Shown here piece by piece: positions 15,819-23,123 of a stretch of 32,218 bases of DNA. A model generated the notes under the pieces. That model was given only the letters and a program-made list of their open reading frames with translations, was not told the origin of the DNA and made no database searches. The DNA is from JBEIUL01 sp044356865 (lineage in GTDB: Bacteria; Planctomycetota; Phycisphaerae; Phycisphaerales; SM1A02): contig JBIKVN010000006.1 in assembly GCA_044356865.1 (NCBI GenBank), forward strand, positions 1 through 32,218, in the 5' to 3' direction. Each line of letters begins with the position of its first letter. Position 1 is the stretch's first letter. The translations under genes were made by a program, and so were the position numbers.

Positions 15819-15851
15819 ACCGGGGGACGGATCCGGGCGGCGGATCGGTTC
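15817..15851 (+). terminator. Nested inverted repeat after the zf-TFIIB gene
   Basis: GAACCG (15817-15822) pairs with CGGTTC-like 15846-15851, and inside it GATCCG (15830-15835) pairs with CGGATC (15841-15846). It overlaps the stop codon. There is no T-run. The rest of the 293-nt gap to 16112 shows nothing else except a -10-like TAGACT. Confidence 0.35.
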
Positions 15852-16066
15852 TCGGATGTTGCGAACGCGGCGTCCGCGAGCTCGAGGCCGCCCGAAATCT
15901 GGGGTTTTCCCGCCTCCGTTCGTGATTTCGTCGGTTCGGGCTGGTCGCGGCCCGGACCGGTCGTACTTTCGAGGGCCGGTGCCCCATTCGGCGGAACCCG
16001 TGGGCCGGTGTCCCGCGTAGCACTCGTTCTCGGCCGCTGTCCGCCGGGCGTCCCGGGATCCTTGTC

Positions 16067-16072
16067 TAGACT
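16067..16072 (+). promoter_or_regulatory. -10-like TAGACT for the sugar dehydrogenase operon
   Basis: TAGACT lies 39 nt before ATG 16112 at the end of a 293-nt gap with no gene, so a promoter is expected here. No Shine-Dalgarno is obvious before the ATG and no -35 was recognised. Confidence 0.4.
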
Positions 16073-16111
16073 CACGGCCTTCCTGCCCCCCTCACCCACG
16101 CTTCACCAACC

Positions 16112-17500
16112 ATGAAGATCCGAACCGCCCTCGTCGCCGCCGTCGCCGCCAGCCTCGCCTCGACCGCGCTCGCACAGGTCCCCGCCGTCCGCACCAAGCG
16201 GATCGCCTCGGGCCTCTACCTGCCGACGCTGGTCACGCACGCCCCCGGCGACACCTCGCGGCTCTTCGTGGTCGAGAAGCGGGGCACGATCAAGATCATC
16301 GACCTCACCACCTCGCCGCCGACGGTGCTGCCGACGATGTTCCTGAACATCGATCCGCTCGTCTCGGGCGGCACCAGCCTGAACGACGAGCAGGGCATGC
16401 TCGGCATGGCGTTCCATCCCAACTACGCCGAGAACGGCTACTTCTTCGTCTTCTACACCGGGCCGGCGAACACCGTGCGGCGTTACAAGGTGAGCGCGAA
16501 GAACCCCAACGTCGCCGATCCGAACAGCGCCCTGACGCTGCTCTCGATCACCGATCCGTTCTCGAACCACAACGGCGGGAACATGGCGTTCGGGCCCGAC
16601 GGGTACCTCTACATCGGGACCGGCGACGGCGGCTCGGGGAACGACCCGCAGAACAACTCGCAGAACATCAACAGCAAGCTCGGCAAGATGCTCCGCATCG
16701 ACCCGAACGTCGCCGGCAACAGCCCGGCGTACTTCCCGGTCGCCGGGAACCCGTACGCCGGTGCCACTCCCGGCGACGACGACATCGTGGCGATCGGCCT
16801 CCGCAACCCGTGGCGCTGGTGCTTCGACCGCGAGACCGGCGACATGGTCATCGCCGACGTCGGCCAGAACGCCTGGGAAGAGGTCAACTGGATTCCCGCG
16901 GGCACGCTGGCCGGCCGCAACTTCGGCTGGCGGTGCACCGAGGGCACCGCGTGCACCGGCCTGACTGGTTGCACCTGCAACGGATCGACGCTGACCGGCC
17001 CGATCCGCACCTACGCCCACAATTCGTCGGGCGGTTACTCGATCACCGGCGGGCATGTCTATCGCGGCTGCGCGTATCCCGAGCTCGCCGGGACCTACTT
17101 CTACGCCGACTACTCGACCAACAACATCTGGTCGCTGCGGTACGTGAACGGCTCGATCGTCGACTTCACGCTGCGGAACTCGCAGATGCAGACCTCGATC
17201 GACGGCTTCACCTGCAACCAGATCTCGAGCTTCGGCGAGGACGCCAACGGCGAGATGTACATCGTCGACCACGGCGGCACGACCAGCGGCCAGATCTTCA
17301 AGATCATCCCGGCCGCCGGCGAGGCGGTCTGCCCCGAGCCGTGCCCGACGGATCTCGACGGGAACGGCTCGACCGAAGCCGGCGACCTCGCTTCGCTGCT
17401 GGCCGCATGGAGCACTCCCGCCGCCGACATCGACGGGAACGGCACGACCGACGCCGGCGACCTCGCGGTGATGCTCGGGGCGTGGGGCGCCTGCCCCTGA
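16112..17500 (+). CDS. Secreted PQQ-type sugar dehydrogenase with dockerin-like tail
   Basis: A 462-residue protein. Sec signal 1-21 ends STALA. The six-blade propeller of the soluble glucose/sorbosone dehydrogenase family follows: GMLGMAFHPNYAENGYFFVFYT (about 96-117), H153 in NHNGGNMAFGPDGYLYIGTG, IGLRNPWRWCFDRETGDM, IADVGQNAWEEVNW and GGHVYRG. H153 sits where the catalytic base lies in soluble glucose dehydrogenase. The tail (about 411-462) has two dockerin-like loops, DLDGNGSTEAGDLASLL and DIDGNGTTDAGDLAVML, joined by a short linker. The tail may tether the enzyme or bind calcium. Family members oxidise sugars with PQQ; the substrate here is unknown. Its stop overlaps the next start (TGATG). 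Confidence 0.88.
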   Translation: MKIRTALVAAVAASLASTALAQVPAVRTKRIASGLYLPTLVTHAPGDTSRLFVVEKRGTIKIIDLTTSPPTVLPTMFLNIDPLVSGGTSLNDEQGMLGMAFHPNYAENGYFFVFYTGPANTVRRYKVSAKNPNVADPNSALTLLSITDPFSNHNGGNMAFGPDGYLYIGTGDGGSGNDPQNNSQNINSKLGKMLRIDPNVAGNSPAYFPVAGNPYAGATPGDDDIVAIGLRNPWRWCFDRETGDMVIADVGQNAWEEVNWIPAGTLAGRNFGWRCTEGTACTGLTGCTCNGSTLTGPIRTYAHNSSGGYSITGGHVYRGCAYPELAGTYFYADYSTNNIWSLRYVNGSIVDFTLRNSQMQTSIDGFTCNQISSFGEDANGEMYIVDHGGTTSGQIFKIIPAAGEAVCPEPCPTDLDGNGSTEAGDLASLLAAWSTPAADIDGNGTTDAGDLAVMLGAWGACP

Positions 17501-18552
17501 TGCGCCCGCTCTTCGCGCTGGCGACCGTCGCAGCCGCGTTGCTCACTTCCGCCGTGGCTCCCGCCGTCTGGGCCCAGGCCCCGGCGGGCCAGGTTGCGGT
17601 GCTGCTCGAGCCGCCGGTCGCCGATTTCGGGACCATCGAGCCGTCGAGCTCGCACGTCGGGAAGTTCACGCTGAAGAACCTCGGCTCGGCCCCGGCCACG
17701 GTCAAGGCCGCGGTCCCGACCTGCAAGTGCACCTCGTTCACCGACCTCGTCGGGAAGGTCATCCCGGCCCGCGGCGAGTTGGCGTTCGAGGCCACGCTGA
17801 AGGCGCCGGCGAGCCCGGGCGAGAAGGACGCGAAGCTGCAGATCGTGGTCGAGGGGATGCCGCGGCCCCTGGTCGCGACGCTCAAGGGCCTGGTCACGCT
17901 GCCGGTGAACGCCGAGCCGCCCTTCGTCGACGCCCTCAAGGACGTGGTGCGCGGCACGGTGAAGCTGCGCTCGATCGACGGCCAGCCGTTCCGGATCCTG
18001 AAGTCAGGCGATGCCGCTCCGGTCTTCCGGGGGTTCGACCCGGCGAAGGACGCCCCGCGGGCCGAGTACGAGATCGTCTGGGACCTCTCGGGCCGCGGCT
18101 GCGACACGATGCCGCTCTGGTGGACGGTGTTCACCGACCGGGCCGACTGCCCGGTCGTGCCGCTGCGGGTCCGCGACGAGTGCACGGGTTCCAAGGCTGA
18201 TCCTGGCCGGCATGACCGGGCGTGGATGTTCAAGGAACCGCTGGTGCAGGCGCCGCTGCTGTCGGTCGGGAAGCCGACCGAGCTGGCAATCGAGATCGAG
18301 CACTACAACCCGCAGGGACGGGGCCGCATCGACCGGCCGCGGTTCCGCGAGGTGCAGGCGGTGCGCGACCCCTCGGGCCTCTTCGCGATCGAGCTGCTCG
18401 AGGCGAAGCCGGTCGGGACCGACGAGGCGCTGGTGCGGATCCGCGTGACGCCCACGCCCGCCGCCGCCGGCGAGCGGTACCTGCCGCTGACCGTCACCAC
18501 CGCCACCGGGGCCGGCCAGGTCGCCCTCGCCGCCCGGACGGTGGCCCCGTGA
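17500..18552 (+). CDS. Secreted DUF1573-domain protein
   Basis: A 350-residue protein. Signal peptide 1-25 ends VWAQA. The DUF1573 immunoglobulin-like domain follows, with VADFGTIEPSSSHVGKFTLKNLGSAPATV (written here only as landmarks: DFGTIE 42-47, LKNLGSAPA 58-66) and the PTCKCT cysteine motif at 73-78, where family members have S-C-G-C-T. A second half (about 130-350) holds further beta-sandwich sequence. Such proteins are common in planctomycetes and Bacteroidetes; function is not established. ATG 17500 shares its A with the TGA of the dehydrogenase, so translation is coupled. Confidence 0.82.
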   Translation: MRPLFALATVAAALLTSAVAPAVWAQAPAGQVAVLLEPPVADFGTIEPSSSHVGKFTLKNLGSAPATVKAAVPTCKCTSFTDLVGKVIPARGELAFEATLKAPASPGEKDAKLQIVVEGMPRPLVATLKGLVTLPVNAEPPFVDALKDVVRGTVKLRSIDGQPFRILKSGDAAPVFRGFDPAKDAPRAEYEIVWDLSGRGCDTMPLWWTVFTDRADCPVVPLRVRDECTGSKADPGRHDRAWMFKEPLVQAPLLSVGKPTELAIEIEHYNPQGRGRIDRPRFREVQAVRDPSGLFAIELLEAKPVGTDEALVRIRVTPTPAAAGERYLPLTVTTATGAGQVALAARTVAP

Positions 18553-19436
18553 CCGCGACGGTCGACACCCGCGATGCCGGGGCGGTCTGCGAGGCGCTCG
18601 AGCGGGCGGCGGAAACGCTGCTTTCGGCCCCGAACCGCGAGGGCTCGACCGTGCGGCTCGGCGACCGCGGTGTCTTCACGCTCACCGGCGACCTCCACGA
18701 CAACCCGATCCACCTGCAGAAGATCCGTCGGCTCGCCCGGCTCGGCGACGCGGCCGACCGGCACCTGCTTCTTCACGAGCTCATCCACGGCGACCGGCTG
18801 GTGAACGGCCTCGACCTCTCGTACCGCGTGCTCTGCCGCGTGGCGGAGATGGTCGTGGCGTTTCCGGGCCAGGTGCATCCGGTGCTCGCCAACCACGAGT
18901 TGAGCCAGATGCTCGGGATCGGCGTGAGCAAGGGCGCCGGCGACAGCACCCGGCTGTTCAACGACGGGCTCGACTTCGTGTTCGGCGATGACGCCGAGGG
19001 TGTGGCGGCCTCGATCGGGAACTTCTTCCGCGCGATGCCGCTGGCGGTGCGGACCGCAAACGGGCTGTTCTGCTCGCACTCGCTGCCGTCGCCGGAAGGC
19101 ATGGCGCGGTTCGACCGCGGTGTGCTGGAGCGTCCGCTGGTCGACGCCGACTACCGCTCGCCCGCGGGCAGCGCGTACCTCATGACCTGGGGCCGCGGGC
19201 AGAACGCGGCGCAGGTCGAGGTGCTGGCGAGCTCGCTCGGCGTCGAGCTCTTCGTGGTCGGGCATGCCCACTCGGAGACCGGGGCGCATGTCGTGACCCC
19301 GCGGATGGTCGTGCTGAACAGCGACCACGAGTGCGGCCGCGTGGCGACCGTCGACCTCGGGGCCCCGTGCCCGACCGCCGACGACCTGGTCCTGATGTCG
19401 CTGCCGCTGGTGGCGCTCGAGGGCGCCGAGGCGTGA
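18549..19436 (+). CDS. Calcineurin-like metallophosphoesterase
   Basis: A 295-residue cytoplasmic protein from GTG 18549, overlapping the previous stop as GTGA. Metal-site motifs in order are GDLHDN (47-52, for GDxHG), HELIHGD (76-82, in place of GDxxD/RG), ANHE (114-117, where most have GNHE), SHSLPSPEG, and VVGHAHSETGAH near the C-terminus (GHxH). This order is that of the PPP/calcineurin-like fold, with two unusual motif variants. The substrate is unknown. It is coupled on both sides (DUF1573 upstream, tsaB downstream), which suggests only co-expression, not a shared pathway. Confidence 0.82.
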   Translation: MTATVDTRDAGAVCEALERAAETLLSAPNREGSTVRLGDRGVFTLTGDLHDNPIHLQKIRRLARLGDAADRHLLLHELIHGDRLVNGLDLSYRVLCRVAEMVVAFPGQVHPVLANHELSQMLGIGVSKGAGDSTRLFNDGLDFVFGDDAEGVAASIGNFFRAMPLAVRTANGLFCSHSLPSPEGMARFDRGVLERPLVDADYRSPAGSAYLMTWGRGQNAAQVEVLASSLGVELFVVGHAHSETGAHVVTPRMVVLNSDHECGRVATVDLGAPCPTADDLVLMSLPLVALEGAEA

Positions 19437-20149
19437 GCGTGCGGCCGCTGTTGGCGATCGAACTTTCGCAGGCGGGCGGCGAGGTCGGGCTGCGGCTGCC
19501 GGACGGCACCGTGCGGATCCTGCCGGTCGAAAGCGGCGGCCCGGGTCGCGAGGATCCGCTGGTGCCCTCGATCGACCGGCTGGTGCGCGAGGCGGGGCTC
19601 GGGCCGGGCGACCTGCGGGCAATCGCGGTGTCGGCGGGACCCGGCGGGTTCACCGGACTGCGGATCGCGACCGTCGCGGCGAAGATGCTGGCCGAGGCCC
19701 TCGCGGTTCCCGTGGTGGCGGTGCCGTCGGCGCAGGCCGTCGCGAGCGTCGCGCCGGGCACGGGGCCGGTGATCGTCGCCCTCGCCGCGAAGCGCGGGAC
19801 GGCGCACCTGGCGGCCTTCCGCGGGCGCGGCGCCGCGACCGCGGCGATCGCCGAACCGCTCACCGGCGACGACGCGGCGTTCGCGACCCTGGTCGCCGCG
19901 TGCGGCGCGGTCGAGGGCCTGGTCGCCGACCGGCACCTGCCGCCGGCGATCGCGGCGCGGGCGGCCGAACTGGGCATCCCGACGTTCGCGCCGGTGCATT
20001 CGGCGCGGGCCATCCTCGAGCTCGGCGAGGCGGCGCTCGCCCGCGGCGAATCGACGGACCCGCTCGCCCTCGGCCCGATCTACCCCCGCGAGCCCGAGGC
20101 GGTGACGATCTGGAACGCCCGCCACGCCGACGCGGGCCGTACGACCTGA
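19433..20149 (+). CDS. tsaB: tRNA threonylcarbamoyladenosine biosynthesis protein TsaB
   Basis: A 238-residue protein from GTG 19433, which overlaps the metallophosphoesterase stop (GTGA). It has the ASKHA-fold opening LLAIELSQAGGEVGL and the TsaB signature VSAGPGGFTGLRIAT (67-81), followed by AKMLAEALAVPVVAVPSAQAVA. TsaB is the dimerisation partner of TsaD in making t6A37 on tRNAs that read ANN codons. The C-terminus ends LGPIYPREPEAVTIW, typical for the family. The usual partners tsaD, tsaE and rimI are not next to it. A hairpin with a short T-run follows. Confidence 0.9.
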   Translation: MSVRPLLAIELSQAGGEVGLRLPDGTVRILPVESGGPGREDPLVPSIDRLVREAGLGPGDLRAIAVSAGPGGFTGLRIATVAAKMLAEALAVPVVAVPSAQAVASVAPGTGPVIVALAAKRGTAHLAAFRGRGAATAAIAEPLTGDDAAFATLVAACGAVEGLVADRHLPPAIAARAAELGIPTFAPVHSARAILELGEAALARGESTDPLALGPIYPREPEAVTIWNARHADAGRTT

Positions 20150-20160
20150 TCCGGGCCGAT

Positions 20161-20177
20161 AAGGGCCTCGGGCCTTT
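20161..20177 (+). terminator. Hairpin terminator after tsaB
   Basis: AAGGGCC-TCG-GGCCTTT forms a 7-bp stem (one G-T pair) with a 3-nt loop ending in TTT, 11 nt after the tsaB stop. It fits the end of the four-gene operon. Confidence 0.5.
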
Positions 20178-20309
20178 CCCGTCCGCACCAACCGGCGTTC
20201 CTTTCCTGACGCGGCCCGTCCGCAGGGTCGATGCATCTCCCGTCAAGGTGGGAAAGGTGCCCCGGCCACGCCGGTCGGGCAACTCCCCACTCAGTTCCGG
20301 GAGGGCCGC

Positions 20310-20912
20310 ATGGCGGAGCGATCCGGCAAGCGGGAAGGCAAGTGGGCGGGCAAGCAGATCTTCACCACCGGCGAGGCGGCGGAGGTCTGCAAGGTCTCGC
20401 AGCAAACCATCATCCGATGCTTCGACAGCGGGCGGCTCCAGGGCTTCCGCGTGCCGGGCTCGCGCTTTCGCCGCATCCCGCGCGGCGAGCTCATCCGCTT
20501 CATGCGGGCCAACGACATCCCGATCGACCCGCTCGGCGGGGCCGAACGGAAGGTGCTGCTCGTCGACGACGACCCGGCGATCCTGACGCTGGTCCAGGAA
20601 CTGCTGAAGCGCGACGATCGCTACGAGGTTCGCACCGCGAGCTCGGGTTTCGAGGCGGGCCTCGTGACCGAGGAGTTCCGCCCGAACCTGGTCCTGCTTG
20701 ATTACCTGCTGCCGGACCTGAACGGGACCGTGGTGTGCGAGCGGATCCGGGCACGGCCCGAGTTCGCCGGCATGCGGATCGTCTTCGTCTCGGCCGCGGC
20801 CACCGACGCCGAAGTGCAGGACCTGTTGCGGCAGGGCGCCGACGGGTTCATCCGCAAGCCGTTCGCGCCCGACGAGATCGTTCGCCGCATCGAGGCCATG
20901 TTCGCCGCCTGA
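20310..20912 (+). CDS. Excisionase-type HTH fused to a response-regulator receiver domain
   Basis: A 200-residue protein. Residues about 16-66 are a MerR/excisionase HTH (FTTGEAAEVCKVSQQTIIR, then the wing FRVPGSRFRRIPRGELIRF). Residues 80-200 are a complete receiver: acidic D86-D88 (LLVDDDP), phosphoacceptor D131 (LVLLDYLLPDLNG), S161 and K183 (IRKPF). The DNA-binding part is at the N-terminus, unlike most response regulators. No histidine kinase is adjacent, so the partner is unknown. A GGGAGGG site sits 4 nt before the ATG. The receiver-GAF gene follows 21 nt later. Confidence 0.9.
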   Translation: MAERSGKREGKWAGKQIFTTGEAAEVCKVSQQTIIRCFDSGRLQGFRVPGSRFRRIPRGELIRFMRANDIPIDPLGGAERKVLLVDDDPAILTLVQELLKRDDRYEVRTASSGFEAGLVTEEFRPNLVLLDYLLPDLNGTVVCERIRARPEFAGMRIVFVSAAATDAEVQDLLRQGADGFIRKPFAPDEIVRRIEAMFAA

Positions 20913-20933
20913 ATCGGCGGGGAGAGAGAAACC

Positions 20934-22034
20934 ATGACCATGAACCGGAATCACGCCCATCCCACCGGCCCCGACGGGGGCTCGTCGATTTGGGTGCTCG
21001 CCGACGCCGAGACCGTCCGTTCGGTGCGGACCGCCTTCCGCGGCCGACCGTTCGCGGTGCGGTCGATCCACGATCTCTCGGGCCTGCGGGAGGCCGCCGC
21101 GGCGTCGCCGCCGTCGGTCCTCATCGTGGCCGAGGGCGGGGCGGGGCTCGATCCCGAGATCGAGTCGCTCGTCGCCGACTTCGCGGGCGAGGTGCGGACG
21201 ATCGTGGTCGGCCGCGAGTCGAGCGCCGAGCGGGTCGTCGCCGCGATGCGGTGCGGGGCGAGCGATTTCCTGCCCGCCCCGTTCCGGCCGGCGGAACTCC
21301 GCGAGCGGGTCGAGCGGCTGCTGTCGAGCGAGCGCGAGCGGTCGGCCCGCCGCGAGGACCGCCTGCGGCGGCTCGAGAAGCTCTGCCGGCGGCTCACCCG
21401 GTCGCGCACGGAAGCGGGCGAACGCGAAGCGTCGCTCTCCCGCGAGCTGAACGAGGTGCGCGAGAGCCTCGCCGGCCGACAGGCCGATGCGGCGGCGGCG
21501 GGCGAGCTGCGGGGGCTGCTCGCCGGGGAGCTCGAGCTCGAGAAGCTCTTGCGGACCGGCGTCGAGCACCTGGTCGCCCGCACCGGCGGGACCAACGCCG
21601 CGGTCTTCCTGCCGACCGACGCGGGTTGGCGGCTCGGGGTCTACGTGCGGCTCGACCTGCCGCGGGCCCTGGTCCAGCCGGCCTTGGACCGCCTCGCCGC
21701 CGAGGTCTGTCCCGAGATTGCCCAGCAGGACCACCTGCTCCGCTTCGACGACACCCGCGAGTTCGCCGAGTCGATCGGCGAGGAGTGCGCCGAAAGCCTC
21801 GGCCGCTGCGGGATGATCGCCTGGCCGTGCACGACGGGCGGCGAGTGCCGCGCGGTGTTCGTGCTGTTCCGCGATGCGGCCCGGCCCTACGACGACGCCC
21901 TCGCCTCGACGCTCGACTCGCAGCGGAAGGTCTTCGCCGAGTCGATCGCCCGGGCCATGCGCATCCATCATCGCAACCGGGCCGGCTGGCCGGTCGACCG
22001 TGACGGGAACGACGAGAGCCGCGGGTCCGACTGA
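20934..22034 (+). CDS. Degenerate receiver, coiled coil and GAF-like domain protein
   Basis: A 366-residue soluble protein. Residues about 18-130 align with a receiver fold (IWVLADAETVRS, PSVLIVAEGG, RCGASDFLPAPFRPAELRERV), but the phosphoacceptor Asp is replaced (VLIV-A-E instead of VLIVD), the acidic pocket is weak (LADAE) and the conserved Lys is Ala (PAPF). Phosphorylation is therefore not expected. A long charged coiled coil (about 130-200) and then a GAF-like domain follow (about 200-345, LRTGVEHLVARTGGTNAAVFLP, CGMIAWPCTTGGECRAVFVLF). It has a GGAGAGAG site and lies 21 nt after the HTH-receiver gene. A partner or sensor role for that regulator is inferred. Confidence 0.8.
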   Translation: MTMNRNHAHPTGPDGGSSIWVLADAETVRSVRTAFRGRPFAVRSIHDLSGLREAAAASPPSVLIVAEGGAGLDPEIESLVADFAGEVRTIVVGRESSAERVVAAMRCGASDFLPAPFRPAELRERVERLLSSERERSARREDRLRRLEKLCRRLTRSRTEAGEREASLSRELNEVRESLAGRQADAAAAGELRGLLAGELELEKLLRTGVEHLVARTGGTNAAVFLPTDAGWRLGVYVRLDLPRALVQPALDRLAAEVCPEIAQQDHLLRFDDTREFAESIGEECAESLGRCGMIAWPCTTGGECRAVFVLFRDAARPYDDALASTLDSQRKVFAESIARAMRIHHRNRAGWPVDRDGNDESRGSD

Positions 22035-22037
22035 CGG

Positions 22038-22397
22038 TCAGGCCTTCCCCGCCTCGGCGAGCAGCTCGTCGAGGCTGCGGAGGGCGTGCCGCAGGTGGGG
22101 AATGAAGATCGAGCCGCCGACCACGAGGGCGACGTTCAGGGCGTCCTCGATCTCGCGTCTGGTCCAGCCCTGCTTGACGCACTGCTCGAGGTGGTAATCG
22201 ATGCAGTCGTTGCAGCGGAGGACGGCGCTGGCGACCAGCCCGAGCAGTTCCTTGGTTCGCCCGGGCAGGGCCGCGTCCTCGTAGGCCGCGGCGTCGAGCC
22301 GCATGAAGCGCTTCATGTCGAGGTGGTCGCAGGCGAGGATCCGCTCCTGCCCGACCTGCCGCTCGGACCGGAATTCGGCGATCGTCCGTCGTGCCAT
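22038..22397 (-). CDS. Carboxymuconolactone decarboxylase/AhpD-like protein
   Basis: A 119-residue helical protein with the AhpD-type redox motif C62-N-D-C65 followed by H69 (RCNDCIDYHLEQCVKQG), and the downstream IEDALNVALVVGG segment typical of the family. Many relatives act as alkylhydroperoxidases or disulfide reductants; the precise role is unknown. The ATG is 11 nt after the psd stop, with GAGGAGG overlapping that stop. It ends 3 nt from the stop of the convergent GAF gene. Confidence 0.85.
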   Translation of the reverse strand: MARRTIAEFRSERQVGQERILACDHLDMKRFMRLDAAAYEDAALPGRTKELLGLVASAVLRCNDCIDYHLEQCVKQGWTRREIEDALNVALVVGGSIFIPHLRHALRSLDELLAEAGKA

Positions 22398-22408
22398 CGC
22401 GTGCCTCC

Positions 22409-23086
22409 TCAGGCGTTTGCGAGCCACTCGGCCCGCACCAGGATCGTGACCCCGCCCTTCACCCGGTCGCCGACCTTCACCAGCGGCTTCGACCGCTCGG
22501 GGAAGGGCACGATGAGTTCGGTCGTCGAGCCGAACTTGATCATGCCGAAGCGGGCGGCCCGGGCCAGGCGGTCGCCGGGGCCGATCGGGCAGACGATGTG
22601 ACGGGCGATCGCCCCGGAGATCTGCTTCACGCCGAGCCGGGTGTCCCCGTGCGGGGACGCGACCGACAGCGTGATGAGGTTCGACTCGTTGCGGACGGCG
22701 CTCTCGTCGGTGCGGGCGTCGAGATAAAGCCCGGGCCGGTGCTTCAGGGCGACGACCGTCGCGTCGCAGGGCGAGCGGTTCACGTGCACGTCGAGGACGC
22801 TCAGGAAGATCCGGACCACGAGGGCCGGGCCGCCGGTCGCCTCGTGCTCGGGCACGGTGAAGACCGCCGAGATCTTCCCGTCGGCGGGGCTCACGAGGTC
22901 CCGCGGGTCGTCGCTGGCCGGGCGGCGGAACCACGGGTCGCGGAAGAACGAAAGCATCGCGAGCGTCGCGACGGCGAGGGCGGCGAGCCCCCACCACGCG
23001 CCGGCGTAGGCCAGCAGCGCGCCGATGAGGCCGGCGACGATCAGCATCGCCAGCCATTCGCGGAGGCCGTAGCGGGTCAGGCCCAT
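22409..23086 (-). CDS. psd: Phosphatidylserine decarboxylase-type proenzyme
   Basis: A 225-residue protein. Residues 10-48 form two membrane segments. The catalytic part has VSPADGKISAV (65-75), FLSVLDVHVNRSPCD (94-108), ESNLITLSV and GDRLARAARFGMIKFGSTTEL. The self-cleavage site is between G186 and S187 (F-G-S-T), where the Ser becomes the pyruvoyl group. Short length and FGST fit the PSD-A (non-E. coli) type. It converts phosphatidylserine to phosphatidylethanolamine in the membrane. It is the second gene of a minus-strand operon after the HTH-membrane protein (37-nt gap). No pssA is next to it. Confidence 0.9.
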   Translation of the reverse strand: MGLTRYGLREWLAMLIVAGLIGALLAYAGAWWGLAALAVATLAMLSFFRDPWFRRPASDDPRDLVSPADGKISAVFTVPEHEATGGPALVVRIFLSVLDVHVNRSPCDATVVALKHRPGLYLDARTDESAVRNESNLITLSVASPHGDTRLGVKQISGAIARHIVCPIGPGDRLARAARFGMIKFGSTTELIVPFPERSKPLVKVGDRVKGGVTILVRAEWLANA

Positions 23087-23123
23087 CGGGGCGGGGTGCG
23101 GCGGACGGCCGCGGAGAGGCGGT

